A program made the position numbers and the translations under genes. Below, one piece after another: positions 1 to 7,985 of a stretch of DNA of 64,000 nucleotides. The notes under the pieces were generated by a model. That model made no database searches. It saw only the letters and a list, made by a program, of their open reading frames with translations, and was not told where the DNA came from. Each line of letters opens with the position of its first letter. Within the stretch, counting starts at the first letter, position 1. Origin of the DNA: Micromonospora violae (lineage in GTDB: Bacteria; Actinomycetota; Actinomycetes; Mycobacteriales; Micromonosporaceae); contig NZ_SHKK01000001.1 in the NCBI RefSeq assembly GCF_004217135.1, positions 6,634,001 through 6,698,000 on the forward strand, read 5' to 3'.

Positions 1-221
1 GCGGTCTGCCAGTGTGGCGGCAGCAGCACCCCGGCCGGGGTGCCCGGTGCGAGGCCGACCTCGTCGACGAGAAGGTTGGCGGTCTTCGCCACCCAGTTCG
101 CCACGGTGGCGCCGGAGAGTTCGGTGCGGTCGCCGGTGGCGTCGTCGTACCAGGTGAGCAGCGGTCTGGTCGGGTCGTTCGCGATCGCGTCGGCGAACAC
201 CCGGGCAATGTTGTCGGCCAT
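1..221 (-). CDS. TIGR03089-type AMP-binding family protein, N-terminal part
   Basis: Only the first 73 codons are in the window; the gene runs off the left edge. The visible sequence starts MADNIARVFADAIANDP and continues with an LLTWYDDATGDRTELSG stretch, which resembles the N-terminus of the actinobacterial TIGR03089 proteins, relatives of adenylate-forming (acyl-CoA synthetase-like) enzymes. The catalytic part is not visible, so the activity cannot be judged. The ATG at 221 follows a TATCGT hexamer (230-235 on the plus strand) by 8 bases, so the transcript may be leaderless. It is divergent from the glycosyltransferase gene. Family assignment rests on recall of the family N-terminus. Confidence 0.7.
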   Translation of the reverse strand, partial: MADNIARVFADAIANDPTRPLLTWYDDATGDRTELSGATVANWVAKTANLLVDEVGLAPGTPAGVLLPPHWQT

Positions 222-317
222 CGGCGCGAACGATACGCCCCTGCGGGCCGTACTCGATGACGATGACAAGTCGGCGTACCGTCGGGTCGCAGTCAGCGTC
301 GGCCCCGCGTCCCGGCG

Positions 318-323
318 TAGGCT
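318..323 (+). promoter_or_regulatory. -10 hexamer TAGGCT of the glycosyltransferase gene
   Basis: TAGGCT matches the actinobacterial TANNNT -10 pattern and lies about 50 bases before the GTG at 376. An AAGGAG ribosome binding site follows at 363-368. No clear -35 box is seen. Confidence 0.4.
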
Positions 324-375
324 TGACCCCCGGAGTGTTGTTCCCCACAGACCCGCCATTTCAAGGAGTCGCCCC

Positions 376-1521
376 GTGACCGCCGGTCGCCCGCCCCGCG
401 TGCTCATCGACGCCACGAGTGTCCCTGCCGACCGTGGTGGTGTCGGTCGATACGTCGACGGTCTGCTCGGTGCCCTCGGCAAGGTGTGCGGTTCGGGGGT
501 GGAGCTGGCAGTGGTCAGTCTCCGCACCGATCAGGAGCGTTACACCCGCATGCTGCCCGGCGCGGAGATCATCCCCGCCCCGGCCGCCGTGGCGCACCGC
601 CCGGCCCGGCTCGCCTGGGAGCAGACCGGCCTGCCCCTGCTCGCCCAGCAGGTGGGCGCCCACGTGCTGCACTCGCCGTTCTACACCTGCCCGCTGCGGG
701 CCGGGTGCCCGGTCACGGTCACCGTGCACGACGCGACGTTCTTCACCGAGCCGGAGCACTACGACAAGTCCCGCCGCACCTTCTTCCGCAGCGCCATCAA
801 GACCTCGCTGCGCCGCGCCGACCGGGTGATCGTGCCCAGCAAGGCCACCCGCGACGAGCTGATCCGGCTGCTCGACGCCGACCCGACGCGGATCGACGTG
901 GCCTATCACGGCGTCGACCAGGCCGCCTTCCACGCCCCCACCGAGGAGGAGAAGGCCCGCGTACGCGCCCGTCTGGGCCTGGGCAACAGCAGCTACGTCG
1001 CCTTCCTCGGTGCCAAGGAACCCCGCAAGAACGTGCCCAACCTGATCCGTGGGTGGGCGCGGGCGGTGGCTGACCGGGCCGACCCGCCCGCCCTGGTGAT
1101 CGCCGGCGGGCAGGGGCACGACGACGACATCGACCGGGCGGTGGCCGAGGTGCCGTCGCACCTGCGTCTGCTGCGTCCCGGCTACCTGCGCTACGGCGAC
1201 CTGCCGGGTTTCCTCGGTGGTGCCCTGGTTGCCGCGTACCCGTCGTACGGCGAGGGGTTCGGCCTGCCGATCCTGGAGGCGATGGCGTGCGCCGCCCCGG
1301 TGCTGACCACGCCCCGGCTCTCGCTGCCCGAGGTGGGCGGCGACGCGGTCGCGTACACCTCCGAGGACCCGGAGCAGATCGGCACCGACCTGGCCGCTCT
1401 GCTCGACGACGAACAGCGGCGGTTGTCGCTGGCGAAGGCGGGGTTCGACCGGGCCAAGGAGTTCACCTGGGAGTCCAGCGCCGAGGTGCACATCGCTGCG
1501 TGGAGCCGCGCCCGCTCCTGA
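376..1521 (+). CDS. GT4-family glycosyltransferase (group 1)
   Basis: A 381-residue GT-B fold glycosyltransferase. The C-terminal half carries the retaining GT4 signature EGFGLPILEAMA at residues 293-304 (E-x7-E), and FLGAKEPRKNVPNLIRGW matches the nucleotide-sugar domain start. The N-terminus (VLIDATSVPADRGGVGRYVD) fits the glycine-rich acceptor-domain loop. The start is GTG at 376, supported by AAGGAG at 363-368; the frame is open further upstream but without a better start. It precedes manC, which makes GDP-mannose, so a mannosyl transfer to lipid or glycan at the membrane is plausible. Donor and acceptor are inferred from context only. Confidence 0.85.
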   Translation: MTAGRPPRVLIDATSVPADRGGVGRYVDGLLGALGKVCGSGVELAVVSLRTDQERYTRMLPGAEIIPAPAAVAHRPARLAWEQTGLPLLAQQVGAHVLHSPFYTCPLRAGCPVTVTVHDATFFTEPEHYDKSRRTFFRSAIKTSLRRADRVIVPSKATRDELIRLLDADPTRIDVAYHGVDQAAFHAPTEEEKARVRARLGLGNSSYVAFLGAKEPRKNVPNLIRGWARAVADRADPPALVIAGGQGHDDDIDRAVAEVPSHLRLLRPGYLRYGDLPGFLGGALVAAYPSYGEGFGLPILEAMACAAPVLTTPRLSLPEVGGDAVAYTSEDPEQIGTDLAALLDDEQRRLSLAKAGFDRAKEFTWESSAEVHIAAWSRARS

Positions 1522-1584
1522 CCCTCGCTGCCGTTGCCGGTGACCCGTGCCACTTCGGGCGGGTCCGTCGGGCATGATGTGCGG

Positions 1585-2676
1585 ATGCTCTATGCGGTCA
1601 TTCCGGCAGGTGGCAGCGGCACAAGGTTGTGGCCGTTGTCCCGCGCTGGCCATCCCAAGTTTCTCCACCCGCTGACCGGCACCAGCGCCTCGCTGCTCCA
1701 GGCGACCGTGGAACGGCTCGCGCCGCTGACCACACCGGATCGGACCCTTGTGGTCACCGGTGCCGCGCACGTCGCAGCGGTGGCACGGCAGCTGACCGTG
1801 CTGCCGGAGGAGAACATCCTGGTCGAGCCCTCACCCCGGGATTCCTGCGCGGCTATCGCGTTGGCCGCTGCGGTGATCGCGGCGCGCGACCCGAACGCGG
1901 TGATGGGCAGCTTCGCGGCCGACCACCTGATCCGCGACCCGGACAGCTGGGTCTGCACGGTCCAGGAGGCGGTCCGCGGGGCCGAGGAGGGGATGCTGAT
2001 GACCGTCGGCATCACCCCGACCCGTGCGGAGACCGGCTACGGCTACCTGGAGACCGGCGACCCGACCGAGGGTGTGCCATGGCGGACGGTGGCCGAGTTC
2101 AAGGAGAAGCCGGCCGCCGAGGTCGCCGAGGCGTACGTCCGTTCGGGCCGTCACCTGTGGAACGCGAGCATGTTCGTGTGGCGGGTGGACGTCTTCCTCG
2201 CCGAGCTGGCCCGCCAGCAGCCGGGGCTGCACGCCGGCGTCGCCGCGATCGCCGCCGCCTGGGGCACCCCCGAGCAGGACGAGGTGCTGGGCGCGATCTG
2301 GCCGACCCTGCCGAAGATCTCCGTCGACTACGCGGTGATGGAGGGCGCGGCAACTGCGGGTCGGGTCGCGACGGTGCCGGGCGACTTCGGCTGGAACGAC
2401 GTCGGCGACTTCCACACCCTGGGCGACGTGCTGCCGAGCGACGACGCGAACAACGTGGTGCTTGGCACGGACGCCAAGCCGGGCGTGCTGCTGCGGGACA
2501 GCAGCAACCTCGTGGTCGTACCGCAGTCGGGTCGGTTGGTGGCCGTCCTCGGTCTGCGTGACCTGATCGTGGTGGACACCCCGGACGCGGTGCTGGTCTG
2601 CCCGCGCGATCGGGCGCAGGACGTCAAGGCGTTGGTCGACGAGCTCAAGGAGCGAGGCGAAGAGGGCTACGTCTGA
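1585..2676 (+). CDS. manC: Mannose-1-phosphate guanylyltransferase
   Basis: Makes GDP-mannose from GTP and mannose 1-phosphate for glycan and lipid mannosylation. The 363-residue product opens with the nucleotidyltransferase motif GGSGTRLWPLSRAGHPK (about residues 9-25) and has the EKP motif in TVAEFKEKPAA and the W-N-A-S-M-F segment typical of the GDP-mannose pyrophosphorylase branch. It lacks the fused C-terminal isomerase domain of long ManC proteins; separate manA and manB genes lie at 38586 and 34682. Start ATG 1585 is chosen because the pyrophosphorylase fold begins there; GTG 1579 is possible. The end overlaps the convergent Nudix gene by 32 bases. Confidence 0.92.
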   Translation: MLYAVIPAGGSGTRLWPLSRAGHPKFLHPLTGTSASLLQATVERLAPLTTPDRTLVVTGAAHVAAVARQLTVLPEENILVEPSPRDSCAAIALAAAVIAARDPNAVMGSFAADHLIRDPDSWVCTVQEAVRGAEEGMLMTVGITPTRAETGYGYLETGDPTEGVPWRTVAEFKEKPAAEVAEAYVRSGRHLWNASMFVWRVDVFLAELARQQPGLHAGVAAIAAAWGTPEQDEVLGAIWPTLPKISVDYAVMEGAATAGRVATVPGDFGWNDVGDFHTLGDVLPSDDANNVVLGTDAKPGVLLRDSSNLVVVPQSGRLVAVLGLRDLIVVDTPDAVLVCPRDRAQDVKALVDELKERGEEGYV

Positions 2677-3262
2677 GGGCCGCGCGGGCCGGCGCGACCA
2701 GTTGCGCGGTCCCGCCGGCCAGCGGCTCGGGTAGCTGGTCCGGTGGGAACCAGCCCAGCTCCTCGGACTCGTCGCTGATCTGTTCCACCGCGCCGGGCGG
2801 GGCGAGCACGGCGAACCGGACGTCGTAGTGTGCCGAGCCGCCCTGACACTGCACCTGGTGTACGTCCACGTCGATCGGCACCGGGTCGATGCGCAGGCCG
2901 GCGATCCCGGACTCCTCGGTGGCTTCCCGGAGCGCGGCGGCGACCAGGGTCTGGTCGGTCGGCTCGCAGTGACCGCCGAGCTGCACCCACCGCCCGAACT
3001 TGCCGTGCAGGCAGAGCAGCACCCGGGAGCCGGTGGCGTCCAGCAGCCACGCGCTGGCGGTGACGTGCCCGGGGCGGTGCTGGCGGCTCATCGCGATCGG
3101 GCCGGCGGCGAGCAGGGCGAGGGTGCGGTCCCGTGCGTCGGCGGCATCCGGGCTGGTGGGCTGCCAGCTTGAGAGCACCGCGGTGGCGTCGGCGTGCAGT
3201 GCCGCGTACGTCTCGGGGTCGTTGGTCGGCACGGTCGGGTCAGTGATCACGGCGTCGGGCAC
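2645..3262 (-). CDS. Nudix hydrolase
   Basis: A 205-residue Nudix-fold pyrophosphohydrolase. The Nudix box is visible as GGHCEPTDQTLVAAALREAT followed by EESG; REATEESG supplies the metal-binding glutamates, while the N-terminal part of the box is one residue longer than usual. About 60 residues of unassigned helical sequence precede the Nudix domain. The substrate cannot be told; proteins of this type clean up nucleotide derivatives. The start is GTG at 3262, preceded by TACAGT six bases upstream (3269-3274 on the plus strand), so the gene looks leaderless. Its 3' end overlaps manC. Confidence 0.85.
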   Translation of the reverse strand: MPDAVITDPTVPTNDPETYAALHADATAVLSSWQPTSPDAADARDRTLALLAAGPIAMSRQHRPGHVTASAWLLDATGSRVLLCLHGKFGRWVQLGGHCEPTDQTLVAAALREATEESGIAGLRIDPVPIDVDVHQVQCQGGSAHYDVRFAVLAPPGAVEQISDESEELGWFPPDQLPEPLAGGTAQLVAPARAALRRSPLRLAP

Positions 3263-3268
3263 CCCATC

Positions 3269-3295
3269 ACTGTACGAGCGTGTGCTCCGTACGCT
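3269..3295. promoter_or_regulatory. Back-to-back leaderless promoters
   Basis: On the minus strand TACAGT (3269-3274) ends six bases before the Nudix GTG at 3262. On the plus strand TACGCT (3290-3295) ends six bases before a GTG at 3302. Both fit -10 hexamers of leaderless actinobacterial genes. No good -35 boxes were seen. Confidence 0.45.
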
Positions 3296-3301
3296 GGCCT
3301 G

Positions 3302-3495
3302 GTGACCCTGCGACTCGTCGAATTCGTGGCGGACCCGGCCCGGAAGCGGGATGACCGGACGGCACCTCCGCGGACCAAGGGCCGCAGACCCTCGTGGTGC
3401 CGTCCGATCACCGGGGCCTCCCCGGTCCCGGCGCCCCGGCAGCTCGGGCGTCCAGGACGCGCGGCGCCGTGTTCGGGCACTGGAAGCATGCCTAA
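3302..3495 (+). pseudogene. Small leaderless gene with an apparent one-base frameshift
   Basis: GTG 3302 opens a frame reading VTLRLVEFVADPARKRDD. At 3353-3357 the sequence GACCGG breaks the frame; if one C were restored (GACCCGG) reading continues as PDGTSADQGPQTLVVPSD and then through a segment ending GAVFGHWKHA to TAA at 3493-3495, giving about 64 residues. As written, the first frame turns into low-quality Arg/Pro-rich sequence. The two halves read like one short protein with a normal codon pattern. It may be a real frameshift or a one-base sequencing error in a C run. No family is recognised; function unknown. Confidence 0.4.
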
Positions 3496-3611
3496 CCGGC
3501 CCCGGGGACGTCGAGGTTTTTCAGTCCAGGCTTAAAGATGGAGATTACTGCCGGCCAGGTAGAGTCGAACGGTCATCCGGCATCCCCCTGCCGGCGACAC
3601 GGGAGCGCTCC

Positions 3612-4610
3612 ATGCTGAAGATCCACTTTTCTGGGGAGGACATCCTCCGGACCCGGGTGGCACCGGCGGCGGACCCGGTCTGGGAGTTGGTCCTCAGCCT
3701 CCACGTGCTGCGTGGCCGCACCCGCGACCCGTTGACGGCCCACTGGCGGCGCAGCGTGGCCCGGGACCTGCGCCAGGACGCCTCCTCCGAGCAGCTCCGC
3801 CTGCTCTTCGCGTTGAGCCCCCCGCGCGGTTACTTCCCCGACTTCCTCACCCCGTACGCCAGCGTCGACGGCTTCGAGGCCGGGCTGGACGCGCTCCGCC
3901 GTACGCCCACCGCGTCGCTGCACCGCGACCTGAGCGTGCTGGCCGCCGAGAATCAGCTGCCCTCCTCGGCGGCCGCGCTGGCCCGGGGTGAGGTGGCGGT
4001 GCTGCACCACCTGGCCGAGTCGATGGAGCAGTACCGGTCGCTGGCGATCAGCCCGTACTGGGGTCGGATCCAGGCGGCGGTGGCGGCGGACCGCGCGCGT
4101 CGGGCCCGGGCGCTGCTCGACGGCGGTGTCGAGGGTCTGCTCACCAGCCTCCGTCCGGCGATGCGCTGGGAGAACGGAGTGCTGGAGGTCCGTAACTACC
4201 CGCACAGCCGGGAGTTGCACCTGGACGGCCGTGGGCTGCTGCTCGTGCCGTCGTTCTTCTGCGCGGCCACCCCGGTCGCACTACTCGACCCGGCGCTGCC
4301 ACCGGTGCTGGTCTACCGGGTGGACCGGCTGGGCGGGTTGGTGTCCGCCGAGGTCAACGGTGCGTCCGCGTCCGGGGCTGCCCGCGACTCACTCGCCGCG
4401 CTGCTCGGCCGCACCAGGGCGGCGGTGTTGCAGGCCAGCGACGAGGGTTGCACCACCGGCGAGGTCGCCCGCCAACTGAACATCTCACCGGCGGCGGCGA
4501 GCCAGCACGCCACGGTGCTGCGCAACGCCGGCCTGCTGGTCAGCCACCGCGAACGCAACAGCGTGCTGCACACGTTGACCCCGCTGGGCCGGGCCATGCT
4601 GGACGCGTGA
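3612..4610 (+). CDS. ArsR-like winged-helix transcriptional regulator
   Basis: A 332-residue protein with a long N-terminal domain of the DUF5937 type seen in actinobacterial regulators and a C-terminal winged helix-turn-helix at about residues 255-330 (CTTGEVARQLNISPAAASQH, then VLRNAGLLVSHRERNSVLHT). The HTH is of the ArsR class but no metal-binding cysteine pair (ELCVCDL-type) is present, so it is probably not a metal sensor. Start ATG 3612 is chosen as the first good start after GGGAG at 3601; the frame is open upstream. The upstream 116 bases contain no convincing promoter. Effector and targets unknown. Confidence 0.8.
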   Translation: MLKIHFSGEDILRTRVAPAADPVWELVLSLHVLRGRTRDPLTAHWRRSVARDLRQDASSEQLRLLFALSPPRGYFPDFLTPYASVDGFEAGLDALRRTPTASLHRDLSVLAAENQLPSSAAALARGEVAVLHHLAESMEQYRSLAISPYWGRIQAAVAADRARRARALLDGGVEGLLTSLRPAMRWENGVLEVRNYPHSRELHLDGRGLLLVPSFFCAATPVALLDPALPPVLVYRVDRLGGLVSAEVNGASASGAARDSLAALLGRTRAAVLQASDEGCTTGEVARQLNISPAAASQHATVLRNAGLLVSHRERNSVLHTLTPLGRAMLDA

Positions 4611-4630
4611 CCCGGCCGTCGTGAGCCGGG

Positions 4631-5716
4631 CTACAGGGCGAGCGCGGCGCTCGCCGGGCTGCCCGGCGGTGGCGGCAGCAGGGTCGACCCGACGCCCTCG
4701 GCGGCCAGGGCGACGCGCAGTCGGTGCAGGTCAGCCCCGAAGCGGACCAGGCCCATCGGTTCGATGGGCGTCGGAGCGGAGCCGAGGAGGAGGGCGGCGC
4801 CGTCCGGCCACCCGGGCATCTCGGCGACCAGACCGGCGCGTACCTCGGCCTCGTCGACGAGGGTGAAGACCGTGCCGGGGGCGACCACCTCGGCGACCGC
4901 GTCGATCGCCCGTCGCACCGCGGTCAGGTCGGCCGGCGTCGGGCCGGGACCGTCGGCCAGGGTGGCGGCGTCGGACAGCCCGGCGGCGCGGGCCTCGGCG
5001 GTACCGAGCGAGAACAGATCCTGTTCCGCGTCACGGACCAGCGCCCGCGCGCCACCGGCGTCGTCCGGGTTGGTGGCGGGCAGGTAGCCCCGCACCACCG
5101 CGACGGGGACCTGATCGCACTTGCCCTTGATCAGCTCGCCGGCACCCGCCAGCTCGTCCACCACGGCCATCTGGGTCAACTGCAACTCGTTGCCGTACGG
5201 GTCGATCTCGCCCCGGTGGTCGCGGATGGCCGGCATCCCGGCCACGCCGAGCGCCACGTCGGTGAGCCCGTTGCGCCAGGGCCGACCCATCGTGTCGCTG
5301 ATGATCACGGCCAGGTCCAGGTCGAAGCGCTCCCGCAGCGCGTCCCGCAGAGCCCGCGCCGAGGCGTCCGGGTCGACCGGCAGCAGCACCAGTTGGGTCT
5401 TGTCCACGTTCGACGCGTCGATCCCCGCCGAGGCCATCACGAAGCCGTGGTGGGTCTGCACGATCCGGGTCGCCCCGCGGCTGGCGACCACCCGGGCGGT
5501 CTCACCGGCCAGCACCTCGTCCCGTGCGGCCAGCCGTTCCGGCCCGTCCGCCGGCACGTCGACCAGCCGCCCCTCCGCCTTGGAAACGATTTTGCTGGTC
5601 ACCACCAACACGTCGCCGTTGCGCAGCCACGGCGCGGCGGTCGCGATCACCGCGGCCAGGTCGTCGCCCTCGGTCACGTGGCCGATGCCGAGCACCGGCA
5701 GAATCTCCAACCTCAC
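4631..5716 (-). CDS. cofE: Coenzyme F420-0:L-glutamate ligase
   Basis: Adds glutamates to F420-0, the last step of coenzyme F420 synthesis. The CofE core spans about residues 1-245 and contains the conserved ISDTMGRPWRNG at 139-150 and the DPYGNELQLTQMAVVDELA segment of the GTP/metal site. The product is 361 residues: longer than archaeal CofE (about 250) but shorter than mycobacterial FbiB (about 450), whose C-terminal nitroreductase domain reduces dehydro-F420-0. Here only a roughly 110-residue remnant-like tail is left. The GTG start at 5716 overlaps the cofD stop codon (GTGA), so the two are cotranscribed, cofD first. Confidence 0.93.
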   Translation of the reverse strand: MRLEILPVLGIGHVTEGDDLAAVIATAAPWLRNGDVLVVTSKIVSKAEGRLVDVPADGPERLAARDEVLAGETARVVASRGATRIVQTHHGFVMASAGIDASNVDKTQLVLLPVDPDASARALRDALRERFDLDLAVIISDTMGRPWRNGLTDVALGVAGMPAIRDHRGEIDPYGNELQLTQMAVVDELAGAGELIKGKCDQVPVAVVRGYLPATNPDDAGGARALVRDAEQDLFSLGTAEARAAGLSDAATLADGPGPTPADLTAVRRAIDAVAEVVAPGTVFTLVDEAEVRAGLVAEMPGWPDGAALLLGSAPTPIEPMGLVRFGADLHRLRVALAAEGVGSTLLPPPPGSPASAALAL

Positions 5717-6660
5717 GTCAACTCCACCGCGGCGCGGACCATGGCCGCCGTCGCCGCCTCGTCGGTCATCCGCAGCGGCACCGCGCGGACCGTCACCTCG
5801 GGCACCACCGTGCCCGCGTCCTCCTCGGCCACCAGCCAACCGTCGAGCAGGCCGCCGCTCGCCCGGCCGCCGTAGAGCCGACCCACCCCCGCCGCGCTGC
5901 ACTCGACACCGAGCACCGCCAGACACCGGTCGGCCATCCCCCGCACCGGCGCGCCGCCGATGATCGGGGAGACACCCACCACCGGCGCCGGGCCGTCCAC
6001 CACGGCCTCGCGTAGCCCCGGTACGGCCAGCACCGGCGCGACGCTCACCACCGGGTTGCTGGGCGCGATCAGCACCAGGTCGGCCGAGGCGATCGCGTCC
6101 AGCACCCCCGGTGCCGGCTTCGCCGTCTCCGCACCGACAAACACGAAACGCTGAGTCGGGATGTCGGCCCGGTACCGCACCCACCACTCCTGGAAGTGGA
6201 TCGCCCGCTGACCCTGGTCGTCCTCCACCACCGCATGGGTCTCCAGCCGGTCGTCCGTTGCCGGCAACAGGCGTACGCCCGGCTCCCAGCGGCTGGCCAG
6301 CGCCTCGGTGACCGCGCTCAACGGGTAACCGCCGTTGAGCATGGTGCTGCGGACCAGGTGGGTGGCGATGTCCTTGTCGCCGAGGCCGAACCAGGTCGGC
6401 TGTGCCCCGTACGCGGCCAGCTCCTGCTTGACCGTCCAGCTCTCACCGACCCGACCCCAACCCCGTTCCGGGTCGGCACCCCCGCCGAGCGTGTACATGA
6501 CACTGTCCAGGTCGGGGCAGATCTTCAACCCGTGTAGCCACAGATCGTCGCCGACGTTGACCACGGCGGTCACCTCCGCGCCGACGTCCCGGGCGTACGC
6601 CCGGACGCCGAGCAGGAACCGGGCGCCGCCGATGCCGCCGGCCAGAACCACGATGCGCAT
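5713..6660 (-). CDS. cofD: 2-phospho-L-lactate (PEP) transferase CofD/FbiA
   Basis: Joins FO with the activated phospholactate or phosphoenolpyruvate unit to give F420-0 or its dehydro form. The 315-residue protein starts [16 protein letters not shown], the nucleotide-binding loop of the family, followed by [20 protein letters not shown] and [11 protein letters not shown], both CofD signatures, and [15 protein letters not shown] further on. ATG 6660 is preferred over the upstream in-frame GTG 6669 because the beta strand of the fold begins at once. First gene of the cofD-cofE operon; fbiC, which makes FO, lies 1.3 kb away on the other strand. Confidence 0.94.
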   Translation of the reverse strand: MRIVVLAGGIGGARFLLGVRAYARDVGAEVTAVVNVGDDLWLHGLKICPDLDSVMYTLGGGADPERGWGRVGESWTVKQELAAYGAQPTWFGLGDKDIATHLVRSTMLNGGYPLSAVTEALASRWEPGVRLLPATDDRLETHAVVEDDQGQRAIHFQEWWVRYRADIPTQRFVFVGAETAKPAPGVLDAIASADLVLIAPSNPVVSVAPVLAVPGLREAVVDGPAPVVGVSPIIGGAPVRGMADRCLAVLGVECSAAGVGRLYGGRASGGLLDGWLVAEEDAGTVVPEVTVRAVPLRMTDEAATAAMVRAAVELT

Positions 6661-6713
6661 GTCGACCATCCTCGCGCACGTGACGCCTCCGATCCGTCGG
6701 TGGCCGGCGAGAC

Positions 6714-6719
6714 TAGGCT
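6714..6719 (+). promoter_or_regulatory. -10 hexamer TAGGCT of the TQ-repeat membrane protein gene
   Basis: TAGGCT lies 43 bases before the GTG at 6763, giving a short leader with the strong ribosome site GAGGGGGAG at 6751-6759. Confidence 0.4.
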
Positions 6720-6762
6720 CACGTGCGCCATGTCCGTACCTACACGCCCCGAGGGGGAGCTC

Positions 6763-7806
6763 GTGACCAGCCCCGCCGAGCCCGCGTCCGCTGACGCGTC
6801 GCAGGCCCGCCAGCTGACCAAGCCGCTACGGGAGCTCGCGGCGCTCGCGTTGCTTGGCGCCAACGCCGTGTTCCTCTTCGTGGGCCTGCTTCGGCTGATC
6901 GCCCCGAACGACTACACCTCCTTCACCGACCGCGCGGGTGGCGCTTTCTTGGCGTTCATCGGGGTGGAGTCGGTGGGTCTCCCTCTGCTGGCGGTGCTGC
7001 TGGCCACGCACATCTCGCCGGTGCTGGCGAAGGCCAAGCTGATCACGCAGGTAGCTCTCATTGAGTACGCGGTCAGCGCCCTGTTCGGCACGCTGACCAT
7101 GCTGATCTGGACGGTGGGTCGGCTGGCCGAGGCCGAGGTGCTCGACGCCCTGCTCGGTGTGCTCACCCGGTTCGCCTGGCTGGTGATCTTCGCGATCGCC
7201 GCCTGGGTGGTCTACACCATCTGGCGCGCCCACTACTACGTGCCGCGACCCAAGCCCGAGCCGGGCGTCTACGGCCAGCCCCAGCCCGGTGGCCAGCCCC
7301 AGCCCGGCTGGCCGCAGCAGCCGGGCGGCTGGCCGGCTCCGGGTCAGCCCGGTGGCCAGCCGCAGGGTGGGTGGCCCGCTCCCGGCCAGCCGGGCGGCGG
7401 TTACCCGCAGGCCGGCCAGTACGGTCAGACGTCGCCGCCGTTCCAGGCTCCGCAGTCGGCCCCGCCGTTCCCGCAGTCCGCGCCGCCGTTCCCGGCCGCG
7501 CCGCAGTCCGCGCCCCCGGTGAACCCGGCCCCCCAGTCGGCGCCGCCGGCCCCGGCTGCGCCCCCGTTCGGGCAGCCCCCGTCGGCCGACCCCACCCAGG
7601 CCATTCCGCGCCAGTCCGCCGAGCCCACCCAGGCCATCTCGCGTCCCTCCGCGGAGCCCACCCAGGCCATCTCGTACCCCTCCGCGGAACCAACCCAGGC
7701 CATCTCGCGCCCCTCCGCCGACCCGACCGAGGTCATCTCCCACCCCGAGACCCCGGACGCCGACCGCACCCAACAGTTGAAGCCAGGCGAAAACCCACCC
7801 CGCTAA
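6763..7806 (+). CDS. Four-helix membrane protein with Pro-rich tail and TQ repeats
   Basis: A 347-residue protein of unknown function. Residues about 24-155 hold four hydrophobic segments; the rest is a cytoplasmic-looking tail. The tail has a Pro/Gln/Gly-rich stretch (GQPQPGG-like), then APPFPQS-like repeats, then five exact 11-residue repeats at residues 274-328 with pattern S-A-[DE]-P-T-[QE]-[AV]-I-[PS]-x-[PQ], and a last [10 protein letters not shown] motif. The repeated [DE]-P-T-Q-A-I has the pT-x-x-I/L spacing preferred by many FHA domains, so it may be a phosphothreonine docking tail for a Ser/Thr kinase/FHA pair (inference). GTG 6763 is chosen for its ribosome site; ATG 6730 is in frame upstream. 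Confidence 0.75.
   Translation: MTSPAEPASADASQARQLTKPLRELAALALLGANAVFLFVGLLRLIAPNDYTSFTDRAGGAFLAFIGVESVGLPLLAVLLATHISPVLAKAKLITQVALIEYAVSALFGTLTMLIWTVGRLAEAEVLDALLGVLTRFAWLVIFAIAAWVVYTIWRAHYYVPRPKPEPGVYGQPQPGGQPQPGWPQQPGGWPAPGQPGGQPQGGWPAPGQPGGGYPQAGQYGQTSPPFQAPQSAPPFPQSAPPFPAAPQSAPPVNPAPQSAPPAPAAPPFGQPPSADPTQAIPRQSAEPTQAISRPSAEPTQAISYPSAEPTQAISRPSADPTEVISHPETPDADRTQQLKPGENPPR
7582..7746 (+). repeat. Five 33-bp tandem repeats coding for [DE]PTQAI units
   Basis: Five consecutive 33-base units inside the preceding gene, each coding for S-A-[DE]-P-T-[QE]-[AV]-I plus three residues. The third and fourth units differ mainly at the tyrosine/arginine codon. Confidence 0.85.
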
Positions 7807-7844
7807 CCCCCCCTGCCCACCCGCCCCCACCCTCAGCTCTCGTC

Positions 7845-7899
7845 GATCATGAAGTTATTGCCCGGTTGCACGGCGTGTCGGGGCAGTAACTTCATGATC
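7845..7899. repeat. Family A inverted repeat, copy 1
   Basis: Left arm GATCATGAAGTTATTGCCC (7845-7863) pairs with GGGCAGTAACTTCATGATC (7881-7899), with one T/C difference that is a G-U pair in RNA. It lies between the membrane protein gene and fbiC and could end transcription of the former. Arms share the GATCATG-AGTT core with the copies at 17846, 18944 and 51342. Confidence 0.7.
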
Positions 7900-7973
7900 A
7901 ACCGGGGGTGGCAGGGGTGGGAGCCGGTGGGAGCCCGGGAGGGGAGTGCGGTGGGGTGGGGATGCGTAGCGCA

Positions 7974-7979
7974 TAGGGT
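7974..7979 (+). promoter_or_regulatory. -10 hexamer TAGGGT, leaderless fbiC
   Basis: TAGGGT ends six bases before the fbiC ATG at 7986 and no ribosome site is present, so fbiC is probably transcribed from or next to its start codon. Confidence 0.45.
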
Positions 7980-7985
7980 GAGCGG

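Noticed and set aside
3540..3600. Possible tRNA remnant suggested by a GAGTCGAAC string
   Set aside because: No cloverleaf can be drawn around it.
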